In this document: positions 37,566-48,617 of the stretch, in pieces
Numbering within the stretch: position 1 is the first letter of the stretch
How the letters are laid out: every line of letters begins with the position of its first letter
From: Trichoplusia ni
Taxonomy: Eukaryota; Arthropoda; Insecta; Lepidoptera; Noctuidae
Length of the DNA: 64,000 nucleotides
NCBI RefSeq assembly: GCF_003590095.1
Contig: NC_039492.1
Location: forward strand, 4,030,001-4,094,000
Reading direction: 5' to 3'
Made by a program: the position numbers and the translations under genes
Notes under the pieces: model-generated
What the model was told of the DNA's origin: nothing
Database searches by the model: none
What the model saw: only the letters and a program-made list of their open reading frames with translations

Positions 37566-40366
37566 ATGGTTTTGTGCGGTCCAGTTTATTGCGTTAAAAT
37601 ATTTTTTGTAACAATTTTGATGTGTCCAAAGCGTAAGTATGACAATAAAATATTGAATTACCGTTCCACTTATTTTCACAAATCAAGGAAAAAGTAAACA
37701 CAAACACACGTTTAGATGTTTGAACATAGACAACTACGAGTACTTCCTGAGGTTGTCAGTCACTGGCTATAGCTAATAAGACAGTTCGGAAGTTACCTTA
37801 TTATATTATATTGACCATTTTTTCTACTTTTTCCGTAAATGGTTTCACGAAAATTGGAGTCTTTACGATTCTCTTGTTTTTACAACCCCAAAAAAATCTA
37901 ATTAAATAATAAATAATGAACAAAGTAGAATCCTGAATGCGTGAATCACACAAACGCTTATTTAAACCATTAAAATATTGTTGATGCCGCGTACAATTGT
38001 TTTGGAACAAGTGGTTGAGACTCGGCTATCAGTGCAGTCATAGTTTTGCTGGTTAGTCTCATACTGGTTTTGAGATAATTTGCGTAATTCAGTCATTCAG
38101 AATAAGTGAAGTATTGAGTAGGAAAATGAATCCCAGGTTATGTCTGTCACGGACAGCTCGTGCATTACAACTTATGAGCAATTACAACTTATTGCTCATA
38201 AGTTGTAATGCACGAGCTATTTCCGTCCTCACACATCCTCAGCATCACGTCTGGGTGCTCCGATCGGCAAACAGCAAGAATACTTTCACGCTGTCAGAAA
38301 ATCTTTGAACGAGGTTAATGACCCATCTGATATGAAGCTAGTTCCTGCTCACTGGTCCACTGACATCATCCAGAATGATCAGGGGGATGAGAAGTTCCTA
38401 GGTGTCGACGACGAACCCGGTTTTGATTTGTCTGATGAAGAAATTAGAAAGTTAAAATTATGGCCTCAAGGGGTTATTCCCTATTACATCGATGTCATTT
38501 CTTTTAATGGTTCGTATTACATTAAAAAAGTATTTGTCACGTATGTATATTTAAAACAACAACAGCCCTGATTATTTTATATCATTTACTTCCTCTAGAC
38601 AAAGTACTCCGCGACCGAATCCGTCTTTTTCTCAACGTGATCAACAGTGTGACGCGAATTAGTTTCCTGGAGATGCCAAGTCCGCCGAAGGACGAGGTGA
38701 CACGCTGGGTGTTCTTCGTTAACCGTCGAGGTCAACTGGGCTGTGGCGACCATTCGATCCTGAATCTTACCAACGAAGGAGTTCAAGTATATAACACCGT
38801 TAACGTTGGAAAGTTTTCCAAATTACTCAGTTGAAAAGACAAATTTTGGTAAAAGTAATAACATTGTAAGGCCTTCTGGAGGAAAAGCTTCTCACCTTTT
38901 TGTAAAACTTTTATAAACATTCAGACACCAAAATAATTATCTTTCCTAGTTTATGCTTCACTAATGCAAAACATACGCAGAGTATTCTAGATACTGTTAA
39001 GAGAACGACTGACAACCAACGATAATGTGTAACTTCATGTTGCAGCCTGTCATCTTGGGCTACGACTGCATGTCTACGGGGGGCGAGCTGGCAGAAGCTG
39101 TGTTGTCGATAGCTGGGATCCCACCGCAGCACAACGCTCCGAATCGTGACGAGTACATCAAAGTGATCGACGATAATATCTTACCGGGTACTTTAAATCA
39201 TTTTTTAGTGAACTATCGCTTCCTTTGAATTAGTGAAACTAATAAACTTCTAAACGCGAAATTTGTGTTTCAGAGAAAAAGTATTTGTTTCAAAAACTCA
39301 ATCACGATCAGTGGTTGTTCTACGACATCAAATACGACTTTTCGAGTGCTGGGCATTTCCATTACCACAAACATTCAGTAAATGGACGAGCTACGATCTT
39401 GACCCAGGTACGCTACGCTTTGCGGTGTTATTACACTTAGTTACCAAATTCACTTTGCTTTTATATGTACGTCTACAGCCACTGTACAATGGAATATCGA
39501 TGGGTGAGAACAACGGTTTTACAATCAGCGATATAGTGAAACTAAGAATGCTGTACAACTACATTGTGAGGAAAAAAGTAAATATAGTGTCACAATGTAA
39601 CCGACTATTTATGCCATCGTCGATAGCAGGTTTCAAAAAGAGAAAACCGAATTTTCTGGATAAACTACCCAGAAACAAGCCACACCAATACTTAGGACTT
39701 TCAAAAGAGCGTGCAGAAACCGAAGACAGTCAAGGCAAAAACGCTAATGAGGACACGACGGAAGAGAAAAGTAATTATAGTTACAATGATGATTATACTC
39801 ATGAATCAGGTGATGTAGGAAAAAAAACTACAGTAAATGCAGAACACGAAAAATTGGGAATTTCAATCCTTTCGGACATGCATCCAAAAGAAAGAACTGA
39901 AATTATAGAAGAGATAATTAAAGTAGTAACGGAAATAACGAAAGGGATTCCAAAACTACAGAACATAAGTCATTATTTTTCGAATAAAATACAACAGTTC
40001 CCTTTCAAGGCAGACAAATTGAAAGAAGAGCCCGGACAAAAAAAAATGAGCTACACTATTCCAGTCGACGTTCATTCAGAAAACAAAACAAAAATGACGG
40101 AAGAAGTATTTACAATGCTGATGGATTCACCAAAATGGCTTTCTAAATTACCAAAAACAGAGCGTTATTTGAAAAAAATATTAAAAAACCCATCGAAAGA
40201 GATGTTCATGAAACTTAAAACACTACCCAAAGCGAATATGAATGCGGAAGCGAAAATGAAATTTAAGATAACAGGAAAAGTGGAAGATCTCGTACACGCG
40301 TTTAAAGAAGAGTTAAAAAACTCAATAGTAAAAGCGGCTGTGAAAGTTGGAGTGCAAAAAATGTAG
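37566..40366 (+). CDS. Astacin-fold pseudoprotease with Lys/Glu-rich tail, gene B
   Basis: Exons 37566-37632, 38243-38509, 38599-38786, 39046-39187, 39274-39407 and 39479-40366 join in phase to 561 residues. Residues 1-22 form a hydrophobic signal peptide and 23-95 a propeptide-like region. The astacin fold runs from WPQGVIPYYID (96) to SDIVKLRMLYNY (294), and the tail from 295 to 561. M12A astacins are secreted zinc proteases, but here no HExxH exists (GELAEAVLSIAGIPPQH, 187-203), the Met-turn reads SAGHF instead of SxMHY, and Cys160/Cys182 keep only one of two disulfides (R131 and Y294 replace the other pair). It is therefore inferred to be a secreted, catalytically dead protein. Its stop comes earlier than D's. 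AATAAA lies at 40403-40408. The substrate or partner is unknown. Confidence 0.8.
38155..38218. repeat. Perfect 27-bp-arm palindrome in intron 1 of gene B
   Basis: Arms 38155-38181 and 38192-38218 are exact reverse complements with a 10-bp loop. C, D and E have a simple single-copy sequence here. It ends 24 bp before the exon 2 acceptor, so it sits in the intron and leaves the protein intact, although it could affect splicing. Confidence 0.9.
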
Positions 40367-40524
40367 TGATAAAGATTTTCCAAAGAAAGAAAAAATATAA
40401 AAAATAAACAATTGAAAAACAAGCGTTTGCTGTATCAAGTCCACTAAGGAAGAGACTGTGCAAGTTTCAGAAACCAAAAAACAATAAGCGCTATGAATGT
40501 AGGTACAGTTTGTAACATTATACA

Positions 40525-40776
40525 TAACTAGCTGTTGCCCGCGACTTCGTCCCCGTGGGTAGAAGATATAAGTTATGATTTATACCTGCCCTTTTTTTCA
40601 CATTTTCCATTGTATCTTGGCTCCTATTAGTCGCAGCGTGATGGTTTATAGCCTAAAGCCTTCCTCGATGAATGGTCTATTCAACACAAAAATAATTTTT
40701 CAATTATGGACCAGTAGCTCCTGAGATTAGCGCGTTCAAACAAACAAACTCTTCAGCTTTATACATTAGTATAGAT
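40525..40776 (+). mobile_element. LINE 3'-end insert after gene B
   Basis: Begins CTAGCTGTTGCCCGCGACTT and ends TCAGCTTTATACATTAGTAT. This is a widespread insect repeat that I associate with CR1/RTE-type LINE 3' ends. The same insert follows gene D, while spacers A-B and after E have the uninterrupted sequence (near 35950 and 61225). It is non-coding. Confidence 0.75.
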
Positions 40777-42844
40777 ACTGTGCTGCGAAACGGCGGCCAA
40801 TTAACTTTCATGTAGTGCAGTTTCTCGACTGCGTACGTTTATTATTTGTAAAAGTATCTCAGGTTTGTTCAGTCTCGTCTCACAAATTACATTTTTAAGT
40901 CATTTTAATTTACATACATAATACTTTATCAAATGTGTGTCTGTGACTCATTCCCAGCATTTGTGTGTCCAATTTTATCTTTCTTTAACTTTACCTTGTT
41001 TGTTGTTCAATATGATATCTACTGAAAATCATATTGAACAACATCGATCTCGTTACATACTTATAGTAAACTAGGTTACTTAGTAAACGTGGTTTTGCCA
41101 TTGACAAATTGTTTCTAGGGTTTTCATATCTGACGAAGGGCTGGACTTGAATGTTTTATGATTCTGCGACTTGCCCAATATTTGCAAAAAATATATCTAA
41201 GGAATCGATAAAGTCGTTTTGTAGGAGTTTAACAAACATCGCGGCCATTTCCTATGCAAAATACTTACCACAATACAGGGTTCTGGACATGATTCCAGTA
41301 CCCCCTGCGTTGTAATTTTTCGTCGGTCTGTTTATTACTTTTTTTATTAATTCACCTCTGGTGTATCTAAACGTGTTCTATAGGTATATGTGAATTTTTT
41401 ATTCACTATTCGTTACCTGATTTTCTTGCGTAGAAGGCATGGCTAGTATTGTGAAGCTAGTATGTGATGCCTACAATCTGCACTGAAATGCTGCTCCAGT
41501 TCGTCTCCGCTGAATTAACTAGAAATACTGAGTTTATTATGATAAATTAAGCTCGACGTCGACAATGGATACATACATTTGAACCAGAAATCTATATGCC
41601 AGCAAAAACATTCTGTAAATAACTAGCCAAGTCTCGATGGAGCTGCTTGTTTATCTGTAAAAAGGAATGAAATCTAGACAAAGTTGTGCCATGTTTAAGG
41701 TTCCCTACCGCGATTTATTTATTATTTATTTTTTTAAATAGGCGCATGGTAACAGCTTAACAAATAACGAAAATTTCTGCGTACTGGTCAAAAAAAAATG
41801 TTTACTTTTTGAACACACTGTGTATATAAAAATCAATGCCACTTTTCGTTGTAATGTTATAACTCAACAATGCCTTTACCGATTTGGCTAAATTTGGCAC
41901 TGAGTTATTTGTGGAAGTCCAGAGAAGGTTTGTAGGTGATAAAATTAAAATAAAACTTGAAAAAGTGTTAAATCAACATCTTTCTATACCTACTTTCTCT
42001 TCTCCCATACAATCGTTTTCTAAAAAAAATGTAGTAAATTTTAAAATGAGGATGGTATCAGGAGAGCAGGTAATACAGAGGGTGATTTTGGGATGTCGAT
42101 CTTGCGGAGATGCGGTTGTCCCATAACACGACGATGTAAGAAGATAGGCGGTACGAAGCCTGTTGAGTTTAGCTTGGCTGACAATATGTATAAAAATAAT
42201 AATTTTCTATAGGAGAAGAACATGATGCTAGTAAGTACCAGGAAAGAAGATATTAGTAGTTCAGCGGAGTGATAGCAAGAGAGCAAGTAATAATAATAGT
42301 ACATGAGGGGTGATCAGCAGGAGAGCATGTATCATGAGTAAGCAGTACATCAGGGTACCATGAAATCGGGCATAAGAAGTCACAGTAGCAGCTAGATGTA
42401 TGTTAAGGTGGTTTCGATCTTGCAATAATGACGCGATTGGCATAAGTAATTAATTTACAGAGTCTTGGGCGATAAGAGGTTGGCCGGGAAAGCTAGTAAT
42501 TAATAAAATTATACATGTCAAAATTTGTAAAAATGAATAGATACGTGTCTACGTATAATTATACAAAAAAACAAAACAGGATAAGTAACACAATGTCACA
42601 TACATACTGTATGTCTATACAATTACATAATAATCGTAATAACACGTCAAAAATTAATCCATGCTAAGCCGTCATGAGTAAATCACGGTTACCAACTACT
42701 CGACAAAGTGACAAATTTCACTGACAAGTAAAAATCTAATTAAAATTGTATTTTAGAAATCAGCTTGCTTTACAGGCAATGAAATAAACGTACTTAATAC
42801 ATTGTAATGTTCTGCTTGATAGAAAACATAAAAAAACAATGTAG
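40777..42844. other. Array spacer B-C
   Basis: Non-coding spacer nearly identical to 52456-54408 after gene D. It contains a hairpin at about 41011-41053 and a moth-repeat-like block at about 41820-42440 (an 80-codon frame at 41884-42126 recurs identically at 53515-53757 and has no family resemblance). The target sequence AATGAAATAAAC at 42778-42789 is the empty counterpart of the Penelope-like insertion at 54.4 kb. Confidence 0.65.
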
Positions 42845-42968
42845 TTATAATTCTATGTCGCAATGCCATAAAACGCCGGAAACTACTCAAATGGTTTTTG
42901 TGACCAGTTGTTTTATTGTTAAATTGTTATGGGATTGAAATCAACATTTTATTATATTACTCATAACC
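42845..42968 (+). promoter_or_regulatory. Promoter / 5' UTR module of gene C
   Basis: Same conserved block as before gene B (GCCATAAAACGCCGGAAACTACTCAAATGG... CCAGTTGTTTTATTG), directly abutting the ATG exon. Confidence 0.5.
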
Positions 42969-45900
42969 ATGGTTTTGTTCGGTCCAGTTTATTGCGTTAA
43001 AATATTTTTTGTAACAGTTTTGATGTGTCCAAAGCGTACGTATTATAATAAAACAAGCTGACTCAGCAAACATTGTTTTGCCTAATAAATTATTTCTAGT
43101 TGTATGTATTTTTAATGACAAATTATAAAAAATAAAAACAAAAAATTTCGTCCAAAAAACAAAATACATTCTTTTTGTGTGAGCAAACCTTATCACTTAG
43201 GGGTATGAAAAATAAAATGTTAGCCGCTCCTCAGACCTACTGAATACGCATATAAAATTTGGCAAAAATCGGTAAAGCCGTTTCGGAGGAGTACGGTAAC
43301 TAACATCGTGACACGGGAATTTTATATATTAGAAGAAGAGTTACCACCACTTATTTTTCTACAAACGAAGAAGAAGTAAACACAAACACACACGTTTAGA
43401 TGTTTTGGCAAAGAGAACCACTCCCTGAGGTTGTCAGTCATTGGCACAACATAAACTCATTTAGTACTTTTCAACATGGTTTATTGAACGGAAGGTCTAC
43501 TGTCACCAATTTAATTCTGCTAAATGACTTTATAACTGAATCTATGGATAACGGTAAGCAGGTTGATGTCATTTATACTGCTTACAGTAAGGCTTTCGAT
43601 CGGATTGACCATGATATCTTATTGTCAAATTTATATAACATAGGAATACGAAGTGACTTACTCAGATGGTTTTCTTCCTACCTGGAGAACAGGCCCCAAG
43701 CAGTAGCGTTAAGTAATTATGTGTCTGGTTGGGTGCTCGTCCCCAGTGTAGTCCCCCAGGGTTCATTGCTCGGCCCATTTTTTTTCATTATCTATATAAA
43801 TGACATCAGCTCTTACCTGACTTCATCCAAACTGTTGTGTTTTGCTGACGATATGAAAATTTATGCCACAATATCATCATGTGCGGACGTGGTGGCACTT
43901 CAGGATGATCTATATCGTCTGGAGGCCTACTGTCTTGGGAGTCTCAACCCTGCCAAATGTTCGGTTATCCATTCATGTAAGGCAATCAAGTACTTTTTAG
44001 AACGAACTGCATCTGAGATTTGGGTGTATATCATGATTCGAAGCTTACGTTTGAATTACATGTCAATGCCATAGTCGCTAAAGCATCTATAAAGCACTAG
44101 GTTTCATAATGCGGCTCCCCAAGTGCTTCAGTCAAGAAGCAAACATTAAAAAAAAACATTAAAAATCTTATATTGTACTTTTGTTAGAAGCCACTTGGAG
44201 TACGCGTCTGAGATCTAGAATACATGTTACCACAAATACATTGATCGTATAGAGAGTATTCAGAAGAGATTTATAAAGTATTTGTGTTATCATCAGAAGG
44301 TACCGTACCGATCTGAATATTATCTCAATCTGTAAGAGGTGTCATATATTACCCCTTATTAATCGGTGATCAATCTCTGACTGCATTTCATTATTTAAAA
44401 TTTTCAATAACTCTATTAATAATTCCGATATTCTATCCAAATTTTACTTTAATGTTCCTGTAAGGTCGAAGCGATGGAACTCAACACTGTGCGTTCCATT
44501 TACCTCTACAAATTATAGGCAAAACTCATTTATAGTGCGTGCAAGTAATGATTTTGTACAGACAATATGACTTTGATCCTTTCGTGACGAGTGTATCCTC
44601 TTCCAGAAAGTGCATGAGCCTCAGCTTTTTTAATTAAGTTTTGTATAATAGACTTTTAATTCTGGGATTTTGCTTGAAATGTATTAAGTCAAGTTTGATT
44701 GTTATCCTGTTTCTTCTTGGTGGCTGTATTGTATTGTATTGTTCACACACACTTTATCAATCTGTTCTTTAGAAGTGAAGACTTTTAATTGGCTGTCAGT
44801 GTCACACACTGTTTTTATTATGTTTACTTTAGCTGTAAGTCTTCCATGATGCATAAATAAATTAATAAAATTTTGTCATAAATATATTGCAATCAAATAA
44901 TATTCACATTTTCGTCTGGTCTTCTTACTTAATTTATTTTGGATATAAAATAAATTAAGTAAAGTTACCGTGTTCAAAGATGGTGGATTTTCTGCAAGGG
45001 ATGCGAATGCCAAAATGCGACAACTTCCTTATCTTTGAGATTCCCTCCAGCATCATAAAAAGCATCCATAAAAACAAGTGCTGACTTTGAAAATTGCAAA
45101 GATAGGCCTTTCTCTCTCGGCCGGGATAAGCTTGTGTGAATCACACAAACGCTTATTTAAACCATTAAAATATTGTTGATGCCGCGTACAATTGTTTTGA
45201 AACGAGTGGTTGAGACTGGGCTATCAGTGCAGTCATTGTTTGCTGTTTAGTCACATACTGGTTTTAGATAATTCGCGTAATTCAGTCATTCAGAATAAGT
45301 GAAGTATTGAGTAGGAAAATTAATCCCAGGCTATGTCTGTCACGGACGGAAATAGCTCGTGCATTACATGCAACTTATTGCTCAACACATCCTCAGCATC
45401 ACGTCTGGGTGCTCCGATCGGCAAACAGCAAGAATACTTTCACGCTGTCAGAAAGTCTTTGAACGAGGTTAATGACCCATCTGATATGAAGCTAGTTCCT
45501 GCTCACTGGTCCACTGACATCATCCAGAATGATCAGGGGGATGAGAAGTTCCTAGGTGTCGACGACGAACCCGGTTTTGATTTGTCTGATGAAGAAATTA
45601 GAAAGTTAAAATTATGGCCTCAAGGGGTTATTCCCTATTACATCGATGTTATTTCTTTTAATGGTTCGTATTACATTAAAAAGTATTTCTCACGTATGTT
45701 CATTTAAAACAACAACAGCCCTGAAAATTTTATAACATTTATTTCTTCTAGACAAAGTACTCCGCGACAGAATTCGTCTTTTCCTCAACGTGATCAACAG
45801 TGTGACGCGAATCAGTTTCCTGGAGATGCCAAGTCCGCCGAAGGACGAGGTGACACGCTGGGTGTTCTTCGTTAATCGTCGAGGTCAACTGGGCTGTGGC

Positions 45901-47571
45901 GACCATTCGATCCTGAATTTAACCAACCAAGGAGTTCAAGTATATAAATCATAAACGTTGCAAAGTTTTCCAAATTACTCACTTGAAAAGACAAATTACA
46001 CAAGCTTTTGGTAAAAATAAAAGCGTTGTAATGCCTCCTGGCGCCAAACCTTATTTTTTAACTTTTATAAACATTATGACACCAAAATAGTTTTCGCTTC
46101 ACTAATGCAAAACATACGCAGAGTATTCTAGATACTGTTAAGAGAATGACTGACATCCAACGATAATGTGTAACTTCATGTTGCAGCCTGTCATCTTGGG
46201 CTACGACTGCATGTCTACGGGGGGCGAGCTGGCAGAAGCTGTGTTGTCGATAGCTGGGATCCCACCGCAGCACAACGCTCCGAATCGTGACGAGTACATC
46301 AAAGTGATCGACGATAATATCTTACCGGGTACTTTAAATCATTTTTTAGTGAACTATCGCTCCCTTTGAATTAGTAAAACTATTAAGACTTCTTAACGCG
46401 AAATTTGTGTTTCAGAGAAAAAGTATTTGTTTCAAAAACTCAATCACGATCAGTGGTTGTTCTACGACATCAAATACGACTTTTCGAGTGCTGGGCATTT
46501 CCATTACCACAAACATTCAGTAAATGGACGAGCTACGATCTTGACCCAGGTACGCTATGCTTTGCGGTGTTATTACACTTAGTTACCAAATTCACTTTGC
46601 TTTTATATGTACGTCCACAGCCACTGTACAATGGAATATCGATGGGTGAGAACAACGGTTTTACAATCAGCGATATAGTGAAACTAAGAATGCTGTACAA
46701 CTACATTGTGAGGAAAAAAGTAAATATAGTGTCACAATGTAACCGACTATTTATGCCATCGTCGATAGCAGGTTTCAAAAAGAGAAAACCGAATTTTCTG
46801 GATAAACTACCCAGAAACAAGCCACACCAATACTTAGGACTTTCAAAAGAGCGTGCAGAAACCGAAGACAGTCAAGGCAAAAACGCTAATGAGGACACGA
46901 CGGAAGAGAAAAGTAATTACAGTTACAATGATGATTATAATCAAGCATCAGTTGATGTAGAAGAAAAAAATATAGTTAATTCGAAATACGAAAAATTGGG
47001 AATTTCAATGCTTTCAGAAGAAAAACAAGAAATCATGGAAGAGATAATTAAAGTAATAGCAGAAATAACGAAAAGGATTCCAAAACTACGTTACTATAAG
47101 TCAGTTACTATAAGTCAGTATTTTTCTAATATATTACAACAGTTCCCTTTCAAGGCAGACAAATTGAAAGTAGAGCCCGGACAAAGAAAATATAACTACA
47201 CTATTCCAGTCAAAATTAATTCGGAAGAAAAAAATAAAATGACGAAAGAAGTACTTACATTGCTGATGGATTCACCAAAATGGCTTTCGAAATTACCAAA
47301 AACGGAGCGTTATTTAAAAAAAATATTAAAATACCCTTTTAAGAAAGAAATGTTCATGGAAATGGACAACATATTCAAAGGGGATATTGAAGTGGAAAAG
47401 AAAATGAAAAAAAGACCAGGAGAAAACCTTAAAGGAGAAGGAAAAGCATCAGTTATAGTGGACATTGTGAAAAAGGCTGGGAAGATGGTTGCGAAAGAAG
47501 CACTAGAAAGATTTAGTGTGGAAATTATAAAGAGAAAAATAGACAACCTTGTTAATAAAATTATTGGGTAA
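42969..47571 (+). CDS. Astacin-fold pseudoprotease with Lys/Glu-rich tail, gene C
   Basis: Exons 42969-43035, 45397-45663, 45752-45939, 46187-46328, 46416-46549 and 46621-47571 join in phase to 582 residues, the longest copy. The first exon donor is GTACGT and the fourth residue is F rather than C. The protease-like core matches gene B, with no zinc histidines, Met-turn or second disulfide. The tail is the most divergent: it has an inserted tyrosine-rich RYYKSVTISQYF segment and a unique Lys-rich end with hydrophobic spacing. Intron 1 is 2.36 kb because it holds a LINE fragment. The stop codon lies only about 3 bp before an inverted repeat arm, so the ancestral 3' end is lost. It is a probable secreted pseudoenzyme of unknown function. 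Confidence 0.8.
43060..43335 (+). repeat. Interspersed repeat arm in intron 1 of gene C
   Basis: Starts near AGCAAACATTGTTTTGCCTAATAAATT and ends CATCGTGACACGGGAATTTTATATATT. Inverted and direct copies occur at 47574-47870 and 48340-48617, and a truncated one in intron 1 of gene E (56030-56205). This is a common moth repeat, possibly the arm of a foldback-type element. It is non-coding. Confidence 0.6.
43445..44880 (+). mobile_element. Degenerate Jockey/CR1-type LINE reverse transcriptase fragment
   Basis: Reading forward, RT blocks appear in order: QHGLLNGRSTVTNLILLND, a YSKAFDRIDHDIL block, VPQGSLLGPFFFIIYIND, and the catalytic FADD. A frameshift occurs near 44020, after which RT-thumb-like text (DLGVYHDSKLTFE, then HLEYAS...RIESIQKRFIKY) continues in other frames to about 44290. 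The 5' endonuclease region is missing, and the 3' end is a TGTATTGTATTG run plus A-rich sequence. It is a dead insert within intron 1 of gene C, absent from intron 1 of gene E. Confidence 0.8.
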
Positions 47572-47573
47572 TG

Positions 47574-48124
47574 CATAAAATTCCCGTGTCACGATGTTAG
47601 TTACCGTACTCCTCCGCAACGACTTAACCGATTTTTATCAAATTTTAATGCGTATTTGATAGGTCCAAGAATCGACTAACATCTTTTTTTCATACCCCTA
47701 AATGAAAAGGGTTGCTCACACAAAAAAATTGTTTTTGTTTAGACCAAATTGTTTGTTTTTATTTTTTTTACAATGTGGCATTAAAAATACAACTAGAAAA
47801 AACAAATATTTGGCAAATCAACGTTTGCTGGGGCAGCAAGTGTATATATATAGAATACCTTTGGCTACCCCAGAGGTGTAAGGTAATGAAAATTAAATAA
47901 ATTGTGGCAAGTATTTTACTGAGTTCACGATAGAAAAAAGATGCGGTGTTTGTTAAATTCCTTCAAAATGACTTTATCGATTCCTAAGATATTTTGTGCA
48001 AATATTGGGCAAGTCGCAGGATCGTAAAACATCCAAGTCCAGCCCTTCGTCACATATTCCTTAGATACAATTTATATGGCAAAACCATATTTGCTAAGTA
48101 ACCTATAGGTGTCCAACGTGATCG
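47574..48124 (-). repeat. Inverted repeat arm plus inverted array spacer behind gene C
   Basis: 47574 to about 47870 is the reverse complement of the repeat arm at 43060-43335. About 47890-48115 is the reverse complement of spacer sequence at about 41045-41260 (TTACTAAGTAACC-like order reversed, CGACTTGCCCAATATTTGC reversed). The block is therefore an inversion relative to the other units. AATAAA occurs at 47896-47901 and could serve gene C. Confidence 0.65.
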
Positions 48125-48335
48125 ATGTTGTGAAAAGAAATTACAGTAACCATGATGATTATACTCAAGCATCAGGCGATGTAGAAGAAAAAAACAAAGT
48201 AAATTCGGAATACGAAAAAATGGGCCTTTCAATGCGTTCAGAAGAAAAAAAAGAAATCTTGGAAGAGATAATTAAGATAACAGCAGAAATAACGAAAATG
48301 ATTCCAAAACTACACATAAGTCAGTATGATTGTAA
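48125..48335 (+). pseudogene. Exon-6 tail fragment of another array member
   Basis: Encodes NYSNHDDYTQASGDVEEKN... through ITAEITKMIPKLHISQYD, matching the tail of gene C (NYSYNDDYNQASVDVEEKN...) but with its own substitutions, then runs directly into a repeat arm. It has no catalytic-domain exons, no splice acceptor and no promoter. This is a leftover of a rearranged C-like copy. Confidence 0.8.
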
Positions 48336-48339
48336 TATA

Positions 48340-48617
48340 CAAGCTGCTCCGGCGAACGTTGTTTTGCCTAATAAATTATTTCTAGATGTATGTATTTTTC
48401 AATGCCACATTATAACAATATAAAACCCAAAAAAAATCGTCCATAAAATAAAAAAATAAATTTTGGTTTGAGCAACCCTTATCAGTTAGGGGTATGAAAA
48501 ATAGATGTTAGTCGATTCTCAGACCTACTGAAAAAGCATATTAAATTTGATAATAATCGGTAAAGCCGTTTCGGAAGAGTCCGGTAACTAACATCGTGAC
48601 ACGGGAATTTTATATAT
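48340..48617 (+). repeat. Right inverted arm of the interspersed repeat
   Basis: Same orientation as the 43.06-kb arm and inverted relative to 47574-47870, so the exon-6 fragment and inverted spacer lie between two facing arms. It ends CATCGTGACACGGGAATTTTATATATT. Confidence 0.65.

Noticed and set aside
39263..40366. One continuous 367-codon frame read as a single gene in unit B
   Set aside because: It reads exon 5 in the wrong frame and crosses the 71-bp intron. Splicing at 39407/39479 gives the astacin-matching frame (FSSAGHFHYHKHSVNG) instead. The same applies to C and D.
41884..42126. 80-codon frame conserved in two spacers as a gene
   Set aside because: Conservation is explained by recent segmental duplication, and the surrounding sequence is repeat-like. 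There is no splice or family support.
45333..45396. ATG at 45333 (MSVTDGNSS...) as the start of gene C, and the equivalent ATG in E
   Set aside because: The frame is destroyed in B (palindrome with stop) and D (4-bp deletion), yields no signal peptide, and the upstream signal exon joins downstream of it in correct phase. It is therefore treated as intron.
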